Shown here: positions 25,445 through 33,951 of the stretch, piece by piece | Numbering within the stretch: position 1 is the stretch's first letter | Layout: each line of letters opens with the position of its first letter | From: Pseudonocardia oroxyli | GTDB lineage: Bacteria > Actinomycetota > Actinomycetes > Mycobacteriales > Pseudonocardiaceae | Assembly (NCBI RefSeq): GCF_900102195.1 | Contig: NZ_FNBE01000006.1 | Coordinates: 247,499 to 311,498 of the forward strand | Direction: 5' to 3' | DNA length: 64,000 nt | Translations under genes and position numbers: made by a program | The notes under the pieces: generated by a model | The model's database searches: none | What the model was told of the DNA's origin: nothing | The model's input: the letters and a program-made list of their open reading frames with translations, nothing else

Positions 25445-26821
25445 GTGGCGGACCCACGCAGCATCGGCGGCTTCACGCTGACGCGCCTGCTCGGCGAGGG
25501 CGGGATGGGCCGGGTGTACCTGGGCCGCGGGCGGGCGGGGACCGCCGCGGTGAAGGTCGTGCGGTCCGACCTCGCGGGCGACCCCGAGTTCCGGGCCCGG
25601 TTCGGGCAGGAGATCCGGGCGGCGGCCCGGGTGCACAGTCCCTACACCGCCGCGCTGCTCGGTGCGGACGCCGAGGCCGACCCGCCCTGGATGGCCACCG
25701 AGTACGTCCCCGCGCCGTCCCTGCGCGAGGCCGTCGGGCTGCACGGACCGATGCCCGTCGAGCAGGTCCGGCTGCTCGGGATCGGGCTCGCGGAGGCGCT
25801 GAGCGCCATCCACGCCGCCGGGATCGTCCACCGCGACCTCAAGCCCGCGAACGTGCTGCTCGGGGCGGACGGGCCGAAGGTCATCGACTTCGGGATCGCC
25901 CGCGCCGCCGACGCGACGGTGCTGACCCGCACCGGCGCCGTCGTCGGGTCGCCGGGGTTCATCGCGCCCGAACAGATCACCCACGCCCGCTCCGAGCCCG
26001 CCGGGGACGTCTTCGCGCTCGGCGGCGTCCTCGCCTACGCCGCGACGGCACGGGCCCCGTTCGGGACCGGGGACGTCAACGCCCTGCTCTACCGCACCGT
26101 CCACACCGACCCCGACCTGTCCGGGATCCCCGAGCCGCTCCGGGGCCTGGTCCGGTCGTGCCTGGACCGCGATCCCGCCCGCAGGCCGGACACGGCGGCG
26201 ATCCGGGCCGCGCTCGGCCCCGGCCGCCCGACGGACGGCTGGCTGCCCGCCACGTTGACGCCGTCGAGTGGCCGGGCGGTCGCGCGGGCGCCGCGGTGGC
26301 GCAGGCCGCTCGTCGCGGGCCTCGTCGCGCTGGTGGTGGCGGGGGCCGGGGCCGGCACCGCCGCGGCACTGGGTGCGTTCGGTGCGGCCCCGGCGACCCC
26401 ACCGGACCCGACGCCCGTGGCGCAGCCGACCGCCGTCGCCCCGCCGACGACGGAGGACGTCCGGGTGGCGACCACGACCACCGGCTTCACCAGCCCCAGC
26501 GGCAACATCGCGTGCCTCGTCGCCCCGCAGTCGGTGCGCTGCGACATCGCCGAGTCCGCCTGGGACCCGACGACGATCCCGACCCGCCCGGCGGACTGCG
26601 AGGGCGTGTGGGGGGACGCGCTCACGGTGGCGGGCACCGACCGCCCGGACTTCGTCTGCCACGGCGACACCGTGTTCGGCACCGGCCCGGTCCTCGACTA
26701 CGGCCGGTCCCTGCGCGTCGGGGACATCACGTGCACGAGCCGACAAACGGGCATCGAATGCCGGGTGGGCACGAGCGGACACGGATTCTCGATGTCCCGC
26801 ACCGCCTACCGCTGGTTCTAG
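25445..26821 (+). CDS. Transmembrane Ser/Thr protein kinase (PknB-like)
   Basis: A 458-residue eukaryotic-type kinase. The catalytic domain (residues about 9-265) has the glycine loop LGEGGMGRVYLG, the Lys in AAVKVV, HRDLKPAN and DFGIARA. One membrane segment follows at about 287-312, then a Pro/Thr linker and a small extracellular domain with several cysteines (IACLVAPQ, VRCDIA, ADCEGVW, FVCHG, ITCTS, IECRVG). That domain may be a disulfide-bonded sensor. GTG 25445 follows TAATCT (25432-25437) by seven bases, so the mRNA is probably leaderless. The stop codon TAG lies inside a mobile-element-like repeat. Confidence 0.9.
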   Translation: MADPRSIGGFTLTRLLGEGGMGRVYLGRGRAGTAAVKVVRSDLAGDPEFRARFGQEIRAAARVHSPYTAALLGADAEADPPWMATEYVPAPSLREAVGLHGPMPVEQVRLLGIGLAEALSAIHAAGIVHRDLKPANVLLGADGPKVIDFGIARAADATVLTRTGAVVGSPGFIAPEQITHARSEPAGDVFALGGVLAYAATARAPFGTGDVNALLYRTVHTDPDLSGIPEPLRGLVRSCLDRDPARRPDTAAIRAALGPGRPTDGWLPATLTPSSGRAVARAPRWRRPLVAGLVALVVAGAGAGTAAALGAFGAAPATPPDPTPVAQPTAVAPPTTEDVRVATTTTGFTSPSGNIACLVAPQSVRCDIAESAWDPTTIPTRPADCEGVWGDALTVAGTDRPDFVCHGDTVFGTGPVLDYGRSLRVGDITCTSRQTGIECRVGTSGHGFSMSRTAYRWF

Positions 26822-26985
26822 TGCCCCGTCCAGGAACGTTGGGGCCGGAATCGGGGGATCCAGCCACTCGTGGGCAAGGCGCCGCCCCGGTCTCGTACCG
26901 GGCGTACTCGGCCGGGGTGGCAACGCCGCCCACGGGTGGCTGGGCCGCCGAGTTCGGTCCTGAACGTTTCTGGACGGGGCACTAG
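26818..26985. repeat. MITE-like element, copy 1 (168 bp)
   Basis: Terminal inverted repeats begin CTAGTGCCCCGTCCAG and continue to AACGTT with one mismatch. No transposase is encoded. Compared with copy 2 at 44116-44199, this copy carries about 84 extra bases in the middle that are themselves palindromic (CCACTCGTGGGC against GCCCACGGGTGG). The left CTAG contains the TAG stop of the kinase gene; the right CTAG begins the TAGGAT -10 box of the next gene. Confidence 0.85.
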
Positions 26986-26995
26986 GATCGGGCGC

Positions 26996-27406
26996 ATGGC
27001 GGACGCGGAGATCCGGATCGGGACGGCGGAGCGCGAGTCCGCGTCGCAGGCGTTGAACGCCCATCTCGAGGCGGGCAGGCTCGGGGTCGAGGAGTACGCC
27101 GACCGGTCGGCGCTGGCGGCGAACGCCACCACCGCCGCCGACCTGGAAGCGCTGTTCACCGACCTCCCCGAGCCGCACCCGACGCTGCCCGGGCACGCCG
27201 TCGTGCCCCGCCCCGCTGCCGAGCCCCCGGCGCGGCGGTTCTCGGGGGCGGGCGCCCGGATCGCCGCCGCCAGCCCGATCCTCGCGCTGGTCCTGTTCTT
27301 CGTGCTGAACTCGGCGGGTGTCGGGATGGCGTGGCTGGCCTTCCTGCTGATCCCGCTCGTCGGCGCCCTGGGCTTCTCCCGGGACCGCGCCGAGGGCCGC
27401 GAGTAG
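26996..27406 (+). CDS. DUF1707 domain membrane protein
   Basis: A 136-residue protein with an N-terminal DUF1707 domain (RIGTAERESASQALNAHLEA, LGVEEYADRS, residues 6-60) and two hydrophobic segments (about 90-107 and 109-124). These actinobacterial proteins are membrane-anchored and of unknown function. ATG 26996 lies seven bases after TAGGAT (26983-26988), so it is probably leaderless. That -10 box is formed by the edge of the MITE-like repeat. Confidence 0.85.
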   Translation: MADAEIRIGTAERESASQALNAHLEAGRLGVEEYADRSALAANATTAADLEALFTDLPEPHPTLPGHAVVPRPAAEPPARRFSGAGARIAAASPILALVLFFVLNSAGVGMAWLAFLLIPLVGALGFSRDRAEGRE

Positions 27407-27475
27407 CGCCTCCGGCGCTCGTGCGCGGCGAGTGGTGCCAGAGCACCACTCGCCGCGCACGAGCGCCGGAGGCGC
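27406..27475. repeat. Perfect 33-bp-arm palindrome (family 1, copy 1)
   Basis: Two perfectly complementary 33-base arms separated by CAGA lie between convergent genes. The core GTGCGCGGCGAGTGGTGC is shared, with small changes, by the palindromes at 31876-31915 and 54537-54576. It certainly folds as RNA and may act as a bidirectional terminator. Confidence 0.92.
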
Positions 27476-27485
27476 GGTTCTCGGC

Positions 27486-28427
27486 TCAGTCCATGTCCGC
27501 CGGGCGGGTCGGCCAGGGCTCCAGGACGTCCGGGTAGTCCGCGCCGACCGTGTCCGGGTAGGCGGGCGGGCGCTTCTCCAGGAACGAGGTGACGCCCTCG
27601 CGGGCGTCCGCGCTGCGACCCCGGGCGTAGATCGCCGCCGAGTCGACCCGGTGCGCCGCCCACGGGGTGCTCTCCCCGAGCATCGACCACAGCATCTGCT
27701 TGGACAGCGCCACCGAGACCGCGGAGGTGTTCTCGACGATCTCCGCGGCCAGGGCGTAGGCGTGGGGCAGCAGCCGGTCCGGCGGGAGGACCTTGCTGAC
27801 CAGCCGCCCGGCGAGGGCCTCCTGCGCGTCGAACACGCGGCCCGTCGCCACCCACTCCATCGCCTGCGAGATGCCGACGATCCGCGGCAGGAACCAGCTC
27901 GAGGCCGCCTCCGGCACCAGCCCGCGCCGCGCGAACACGAACCCGAACCGCGCCGTCTCCGACGCGATCCGGATGTCCATCGGCAGCGTCATGGTGGCGC
28001 CGACGCCCACGCACGGCCCGTTGATCGCCGCGATGACCGGTTTGCGGCAGGCCGCCGTGGCGAGCGAGGCGATCCCGCCGCCGTCGCGCGGGACCCCGCC
28101 GACGGTGCCGATGTCCCCGCGGTCGGCCCGGCGTGCCGGGTCGTCCGCGTCGAAGGTGGCGCCGCCGCGCCCGAGGTCAGCGCCCGCGCAGAACCCGCGG
28201 CCCCGCCCGGTGACGACGACGGCCCGCACGTCGTCGTCCGCGTCCGCCGCCCGGTAGGCCTCGACGAGCTCGCGCATCATCGTGCCGGTGAACGCGTTGA
28301 GCCGGTCCGGCCGGTCGAGGGTGATGGTGGCGACCCGGTCCGCCACCTCGTACGCGATCTCCGTGTAGGTCTGCCGGGGGACGGCAGCCGACGCCGGAGG
28401 CGGGGTGGGTGAACTCGCAGTGGTCAC
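27486..28427 (-). CDS. Enoyl-CoA hydratase/isomerase family protein
   Basis: A 313-residue crotonase-fold protein. The CoA-binding strand is LDRPDRLNAF, and the oxyanion-hole segments are GRGFCAGADL and INGPCVGVGATMTL. The acidic pair of true hydratases is only partly preserved (LVPEAASSW supplies one Glu), so it may act as hydratase or isomerase. GTG 28427 overlaps the stop of the upstream crotonase gene (GTGA). It is the last gene of the minus-strand part of the acyl-CoA cluster. Confidence 0.85.
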   Translation of the reverse strand: MTTASSPTPPPASAAVPRQTYTEIAYEVADRVATITLDRPDRLNAFTGTMMRELVEAYRAADADDDVRAVVVTGRGRGFCAGADLGRGGATFDADDPARRADRGDIGTVGGVPRDGGGIASLATAACRKPVIAAINGPCVGVGATMTLPMDIRIASETARFGFVFARRGLVPEAASSWFLPRIVGISQAMEWVATGRVFDAQEALAGRLVSKVLPPDRLLPHAYALAAEIVENTSAVSVALSKQMLWSMLGESTPWAAHRVDSAAIYARGRSADAREGVTSFLEKRPPAYPDTVGADYPDVLEPWPTRPADMD

Positions 28428-29215
28428 TTGGCCCACTCCCCCGTGAACTCGGGCCGCCGCTTGGCCATGAACGCGTCGAATGCGGCGGCGGGATCGGTGC
28501 CTCCGAAGTTGATCGTCTGGGCCCGCGACTCCCCCTCGAGCGCCTCGCGCAGGGTCTTGTCCGCGGCCTCGTTGAGCAGCACCTTCGACTGGGCCAGCGC
28601 CACCGGTGCCCCGCTGCGGAGCTTCCCGACGATCTCGTCGGTCTTGGCGTCGAGCTGGTCGTCGTCGACGACGTAGGTGATCAGGCCGATCTCCTTCGCC
28701 TCCTCGGCCCCGATGATCTCGGCCAGCAGCGCCAGCCGCTTGGCCTGCTGCAGTCCGACGATCTTGGGCAGCAGCCAGGAGCCGCCGAAGTCCAGCGAGA
28801 GGCCGCGCTGGGCGAAGATCTCGGAGAACCGGGCGGAGCGGCCCGCGACGACCAGGTCGCAGCCGATGGCGAGGTTGCAGCCCGCTCCGACCGCGACGCC
28901 GGACACCTTCGCCACCGTGGGCACGGGCAGATGGTGCAGGGCGAGCGCGATGTCGTGGAGGTAGTGCAACCGCCGCAGCGGGTGCCCCTCGCCCGTCCCT
29001 CCGGACAGGTCGGCGCCCGCACAGAAGTCCCCGCCCGCGCCGGTGAGGACGACGACCCGGATGCCCTCCTCCCGGCGGGCTCGCCGGAAGGCCGCCTCGA
29101 GCCCCTCCCAGACTGCGGCGTCCGCCGCGTTCTTGCGCTGCGGCCGGTTGATCGTGATCGTGAGGACCTCGTCGTCCAGGGTGGTGAGGACCGCGTCCCC
29201 GGTGTCCTCGCTCAT
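28424..29215 (-). CDS. Enoyl-CoA hydratase/isomerase family protein
   Basis: A 263-residue crotonase with NRPQRKNAAD, the oxyanion-hole segments GGDFCAGADL and VSGVAVGAGCNLAIGCD, and LSLDFGGSWLLP. At the second catalytic position Asp replaces the usual Glu, so the reaction may be isomerisation or thioester hydrolysis, not hydration. It is coupled at both ends by overlapping start/stop codons (ATGA and GTGA), so it belongs to one operon with its neighbours. Confidence 0.87.
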   Translation of the reverse strand: MSEDTGDAVLTTLDDEVLTITINRPQRKNAADAAVWEGLEAAFRRARREEGIRVVVLTGAGGDFCAGADLSGGTGEGHPLRRLHYLHDIALALHHLPVPTVAKVSGVAVGAGCNLAIGCDLVVAGRSARFSEIFAQRGLSLDFGGSWLLPKIVGLQQAKRLALLAEIIGAEEAKEIGLITYVVDDDQLDAKTDEIVGKLRSGAPVALAQSKVLLNEAADKTLREALEGESRAQTINFGGTDPAAAFDAFMAKRRPEFTGEWAK

Positions 29216-31151
29216 ACGCCGACTCCCTCGCTCGTGCCGATCCCCAGCTCGTCCGCCGGCCGCGCCCGCGCCGCCGACGGGGGGCCGAACAGCAGTTCCG
29301 TGCTCATGGCGCGCTTGTCGTACAGGTGCGCGTCGTGCTCCCAGGTGTAGCCGATGCCGCCGTGGAACTGCACACCGTCCCGGGCGGCCGCGAGGTAGGC
29401 GGGCCCGACGAAGGAGGCCACGACGCCGGCCGCCACCCCCGGCTCCGCGGGGTGCGGCGTCCGCGGCTCAGGCCGCGTACCGGACCGCGGAGACGGCCGA
29501 CTCCCCGCTCGAGTACAGGTCCGCCAGCCCGTGCTTCACGGCCTGGTAGGAGCCGATCGCGCGGCCGAACTGCACGCGGATCGTCGCATACTCGGTGGTC
29601 GGCGGACTCCAGCCGGACGGCCTTCGCGCCGCTCACGGTGATCGCGGCGAGCCGGCGGGTCGGATCCAGCGTGGTGAGCACCGAGCGGGTGACCTCCGCC
29701 CCGGACACCCGGAACCAGGCGGGCCCGTCCGGCGCGGTGGCGACCACGAGGAACTCGTCCGCCGGGTCACCCGCCACGACGGGGGTCTCGCGGCCCTCCA
29801 GGCGCCAGCCGCCCGGCCCCTCGGTCGCGGTGGTCCGGCCGGGTCCCCACGGCGCCCCGGGCTCGGCGACGGCGAGCGCGGCGATCGTCTCGCCGGTCCC
29901 CATCCGGGGCAGCAGGTCCTGCTGCGCGGCCTCGTCGTCCAGGGCGAGCAGGGCGTCCGTGGCGAGCACGGCCGACCCGAGGAACGGCGTGGGCGCGAGC
30001 GCGCGGCCCAGCTCCTCGGCCACGATCGACCGTTCGACGTGCCCCGCGCCCGCGCCGCCGAGCTTCCCCGGGACGACCAACCCGGGCACGTCGAGGTCGC
30101 GACCGAGCCGGGTCCACAGGTCGCGGTCGACGCCGGTCTCGGACTCCATCGCCGCACGCACCGCGGCGGCAGGCGCGGCGATCTCGCCGACCACCTCCAC
30201 CGCGAGGCGGGACAGCAGGGCTCCCGCGAGTTTGCCGACGGACCCCCGCGCGCCCGGCGCGTTCCCGGCGGCCGTCTCCTGCCGGACCCTGGCGTCGAAC
30301 AGCTCGAGGACCCGCTCACGGGTGTGGAGCTCGGCGAGCCGGTCCCGGACGGCCGGGTCGGCGTCGACGCCGAGATCGCGGACCAGCGCCCGGACGGCCG
30401 CGAAGTCCAGCGGGTCGGTCTTCGCCGTGCGCCGCGAGCCGATGGTGACGCGCTCGTGGCCGAGCATCGTGACCGCGGCGTGCCACCCGGCGTCGACCTC
30501 GCCGATCACGCCGTCCGCGGGCCGGTGCACCGAGTCGGAGGTGATCTCGTTGAACGGCGACCGGCCGGACATGTCCTTGAGCGGCCGGACGGTCACCCCC
30601 GGCGCGTGCATGTCGATGATGAACATCGTGAGCCCGGAGCGCTTGGGCCGGTCGGGGTCGGTGCGGGCGAGCAGCGCTCCGTAGTCCGACCACCGCGTGC
30701 CGGTGGTCCACACCTGCTGCCCGTCCACCACCCAGCCGTCGTCGGCGGGGACGGCCCGGGTCTGCAGCGACGCGACGTCCGAGCCCGCCCCGGGTTCGGA
30801 GAACAGCCGGCACCAGATCTCCTCGCCGCGCAGCAGCGGGGGCCGGTAGCGGGTGCGCTGCTCGGTCGTCCCCAGGTCGTTCACGGTGGGCCCGCACATG
30901 CCCTGGCCGATCGTGAACGCCCCGGTGGGCAGCTCGTACTCGCTGGACTCGTCGGAGAACACCTGCTGGGACTCGGGGCCCAGCCCCTGCCCGCCCACGT
31001 CCGTGGGCCAGGTGATCCCGGCGTACCCGGCGTCGAACAGGGCGGCCTGGAAGGCCTTCGCGGCGGCCACGTCGGCCGCGGGGCCCGACGCGAGCGCATG
31101 GGCGCGCAACCAGGCACGGAGTTCCTCGCGACACGTGCTCAGGTCGGTCAC
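29212..31151 (-). pseudogene. Fused and frameshifted acyl-CoA dehydrogenase pair
   Basis: The frame starts at GTG 31151 (GGGAGGTG upstream) as a normal acyl-CoA dehydrogenase (FAD/substrate segments IWCRLFSEPGAGSDVAS, ERVTIGSRR). At about residue 333 it passes without a break into the N-terminal third of a second acyl-CoA dehydrogenase (VPGLVVPGKLGGAGAG, APTPFLGSAVLATDALLAL). The first protein has lost its C-terminus and the second about 30 N-terminal residues. Near 29595 the frame changes with loss of several dozen residues, resuming as EYATIRVQFGRAIGSYQAVK; TGA follows at 29468-29470, and the true end (GVQFHGGIGYTWEHDAH) is in a third frame to 29212. It cannot make a normal enzyme. Confidence 0.85.
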
Positions 31152-31181
31152 GCCTCGACACCTCCCACGTCGACGCTGATC

Positions 31182-31198
31182 GATCAATCGTTAAGCTA
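31182..31198. promoter_or_regulatory. Candidate operator of the acyl-CoA cluster, site A
   Basis: GATCAATCGTTAAGCTA between the dehydrogenase pseudogene and the TetR gene resembles site B at 36531-36548; both read ATCGTTMAGCTA on the plus strand. It is a likely binding site for the TetR regulator encoded at 31249. Confidence 0.55.
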
Positions 31199-31248
31199 AC
31201 ACCGTAGGAGGACGGTCAGAAGGGTGCCGGGGGCACTATCCTGCCCCG

Positions 31249-31869
31249 GTGAGTACCGCAGTCAGCCCCGAGGGGAACGGTCCGATCCCGCGTGGCGGGG
31301 GTCGCGAGGCGATCGCGACGGCCGCCCGGGAGGTCTTCCAGGAGCGCGGGTACCACGGCGCCTCCATCCGGGACATCGCGAAGCGCGCGGGCCTGTCGCT
31401 GTCCGCGCTCTACTACTGGCACCCCAGCAAACAGGACCTGCTGGCGGTGCTGATCGAGGACAACACCCTCGACTACTTCCGCCGGTGCGAGGAGGCGCTC
31501 GCGCGGGTCGGGGACGACCCGGCCGCGCGACTGGTCGCCCTGGTCGGAGCGACGGTGGAGTACCGGGTGGAGCGGCAGACCGAGAGCAACATCTCCAACC
31601 GGGAGTGGCGCAACCTCGAGCCCGAGCACACGACCCGGCTGCGCGAGCTGCGCGTCAAGGCCACCACGATCTGGTCGGACATCATCGACGCGGGCGTGGA
31701 GCAGGGCGTCTTCCGCTGCGAGCACCCGGTGGACGCCCGGCGCGCGGCCCAGGCGGCGTGCAACGCCATCGCGGAGTGGTACCGGCCCGGCGGCACCGTG
31801 ACCACCGCCGAGCTCGTCGACCACTACAGCCGCATCGTGCTGCGGATCGTGGACCACCGCCCCGCCTGA
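31249..31869 (+). CDS. TetR-family regulator of the acyl-CoA cluster
   Basis: A 206-residue TetR protein of the FadR/KstR2-like branch. The helix-turn-helix is ASIRDIAKRAGLSLSALYYW (residues about 43-62) and the C-terminal domain matches the TetR_C group found with fatty-acid or steroid degradation genes. GTG 31249 follows TATCCT (31237-31242) by six bases, so the mRNA is probably leaderless. It is divergent from the dehydrogenase pseudogene, and a shared operator motif recurs before the second dehydrogenase gene, so it probably controls the cluster with an acyl-CoA as inducer. Confidence 0.85.
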   Translation: MSTAVSPEGNGPIPRGGGREAIATAAREVFQERGYHGASIRDIAKRAGLSLSALYYWHPSKQDLLAVLIEDNTLDYFRRCEEALARVGDDPAARLVALVGATVEYRVERQTESNISNREWRNLEPEHTTRLRELRVKATTIWSDIIDAGVEQGVFRCEHPVDARRAAQAACNAIAEWYRPGGTVTTAELVDHYSRIVLRIVDHRPA

Positions 31870-31875
31870 CGGCCT

Positions 31876-31915
31876 GTGCGTGGCAAGTGGTGCCAGAGCA
31901 CCACTTGCCACGCAC
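31876..31915. repeat. Palindrome family 1, copy 2
   Basis: GTGCGTGGCAAGTGGTGC (31876-31893) and GCACCACTTGCCACGCAC (31898-31915) are exact complements around CAGA. The element lies between the convergent TetR and SMP-30 genes. Confidence 0.92.
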
Positions 31916-31937
31916 GAGGGCCGACGGCGTGGCACGG

Positions 31938-32870
31938 TCACATGGAGAAGGCCGGGTCGAGGCCCGGGTAGGGCCAGTCCGTCCGGTACAGCAGCCCGCG
32001 CCCCGACGACGTCACGTACGCCGTGTCGCCGCCGAAGCAGATGTTCGTGACGAACGGGTCCGGTTCGGCGACGGGGACCTGTCTGTCGAGCGCGCCGTCC
32101 GGCCGGATCACGCTGATCGCGCCGGTGACCAGGGTGGCGACGCAGACGTTTCCCGCGCCGTCGACCGCCAGCGAGTCCAGCAGCTGGAAGCCGCCGAAGC
32201 CGTGGAGCAGGTGCGCGCCCGCGGGCCCGCGGGGCGGTACGCCCGCCGGCCCGAGCGTGCCGGGCCCGGTCACCTCCCACTCCCACACCCGGCCGGTCTG
32301 GGTCTCGGCGACGTAGAGCCGGGAGCCGTCCGGGGACAGGCCGATCCCGTTCGGCGTCATGATCGGGTGGACGACCTCGACGATCTGCGTGCCGTCGGCG
32401 CGGGCGTAGCAGACCCGACCGACGTCCATGTCCCGCCCGCGGTTCTTGCCGAGGTCGGTGAACCAGAACCCGCCGTCGTGGTCGAAGACGATGTCGTTGG
32501 GTCCGTTCAGCCCCCGACCGTCCACCTCGGTGTAGAGGGTGGTGACGGCGCCGTCGGGCGCGACCCGCTCGATCCGGCCGCCGCTGTAGTCCGCGGGCTG
32601 CTGCCCGGGCGCGGTAATCCCGGCCCGGTCGTGCCACTCGAAGCCGCCGTTGTTGCAGACGTAGACCGCCCCGTCCGGCCCCACGGCGGCACCGTTGGGC
32701 CCGCCGCCCAGGTCGGCGACGACCTCGACCGCCCCGTCCGGCGCCACGCGCGAGAGCGTGCCGCGTTTGATCTCGACCAGGACGACCGACCCGTCCGCGC
32801 AGGCGATGGGGCCCTCGGGGAACTCGAGTCCGGAGGCCACGAGCTCCATCGCGCCTTCGTCGCCGACCAT
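31938..32870 (-). CDS. SMP-30/gluconolactonase-family protein
   Basis: A 310-residue six-bladed beta-propeller of the SMP-30/LRE family. Metal-site segments are visible: FPEGPIA near residue 17 (Glu), LNGPNDIVFDHDGGFWFTD (Asn/Asp, about 117-135) and LDSLAVDGAGNVCVA. Members hydrolyse lactones or related esters. ATG 32870 follows GAGGAGAC. It sits in the acyl-CoA cluster after the AMP-ligase gene, suggesting a ring-opening or lactone step, but this is inference from position. Confidence 0.85.
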   Translation of the reverse strand: MVGDEGAMELVASGLEFPEGPIACADGSVVLVEIKRGTLSRVAPDGAVEVVADLGGGPNGAAVGPDGAVYVCNNGGFEWHDRAGITAPGQQPADYSGGRIERVAPDGAVTTLYTEVDGRGLNGPNDIVFDHDGGFWFTDLGKNRGRDMDVGRVCYARADGTQIVEVVHPIMTPNGIGLSPDGSRLYVAETQTGRVWEWEVTGPGTLGPAGVPPRGPAGAHLLHGFGGFQLLDSLAVDGAGNVCVATLVTGAISVIRPDGALDRQVPVAEPDPFVTNICFGGDTAYVTSSGRGLLYRTDWPYPGLDPAFSM

Positions 32871-32898
32871 GGGTGTCTCCTCTCCGCGGAACGCCGGT

Positions 32899-33939
32899 TC
32901 AGCCACGCCGGGCCGCGATCTCGGGGGTCTCGGCCATCTCGGCCGTCTCGGCGACGAGCGCGCGCAGCTCCGGCTTGCGCACCTTGCCGCTGGTGGTCCG
33001 GGGCAGCTCCGGGACCACCAGCACCCGCCGCGGGATCTTGTAGCCCGCCAGCACGCCGCGGCAGAACTCGCGCACGCCCTCCTCGGTGACCGTGTGGCCC
33101 TCCCGGGCCTCGACCACCGCGACGACGAGCTGGCCCCACACCTCGTCGGGCTGCCCGACGACCGCCGCGGCCGCGACGTCCGGGTGCTGGAACAGGACCT
33201 CCTCGACCTGGTGGAACCAGCCGCCCCGCACGGCCTCGGCGGTGGCCTCGGGCCGGTTCCAGTAGCCCGCGCAGACCTGGTCGCCCCGGAGGTGGGCCAT
33301 CGCCACGCCGTACCCGGCGATGTGACACAGCGGCCGGGGCATCAGCGAGACGCCGGGATCGTGGTCGTGCTCCCAGCTGATCAGCGAGTTCAGCACGGCG
33401 GCGACGACGTTGCGGTGAGTCAGCACCGCGCCCTTCGCCCGGCCCGTGGTGCCGGAGGTGTAGATCAGCCAGGCGGGCAGCGTCTCGTCGACGCGCGGCG
33501 GGTCCACGTCGTCGCCGAGCAGGTCCGCCCAGGTCAGCGCCCCGTCCGCGGGTCCGTCGAGGCAGACCAACGTCCGGATCGACGGCACGTCCGCGCTCGC
33601 CCGCCGGGCCGTCTCCAGGTACTTCCGCTCGGTGATCAGCACGGTGGGCGCGCAGTCCTCCAGGTTCAGCGCGACCTCCCGGGGGCTGAGCCGGTAGTTG
33701 AGGAACACCAGCGCCATCCCGGCCGCCGGGACGCCGTAGTAGGCCTGGACGTACTCGGCGTTGTTCTCGGTGAGGATCGCGATGCGGTCCCCGGGCTCGG
33801 CGTGGCGGGTGAGCCCGTCGGCCAGCCTGCGGACCTCGCGGTCCAGCTCCGCGTAGGTCCAGGTGCGGTCCTCGAAGACCAGGGCCGGTTCGTCCGCGCG
33901 GCGGGCGGCGGTGAAGGACAGCACGTCGCCGATGAGCAT
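32899..33939 (-). pseudogene. AMP-dependent acyl-CoA ligase with two internal deletions
   Basis: The open frame encodes 346 residues where the family usually has 500 or more. The N-terminal part is normal, with the AMP motif YTSGTTGRAKG. At about 33285 the sequence jumps from HIAGYGVAMAHL to RGDQVCAGYWNRPEAT, omitting the adenylate-binding YGMTE region. At about 33210 it jumps from GGWFH to QVEEVLFQHPDV, omitting the TGD motif and hinge. The C-terminal lysine region (TTSGKVRKPEL) remains. Both deletions keep the frame, so a protein may be made, but it should not adenylate. Confidence 0.75.
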
Positions 33940-33951
33940 GCCATGTCGCTC

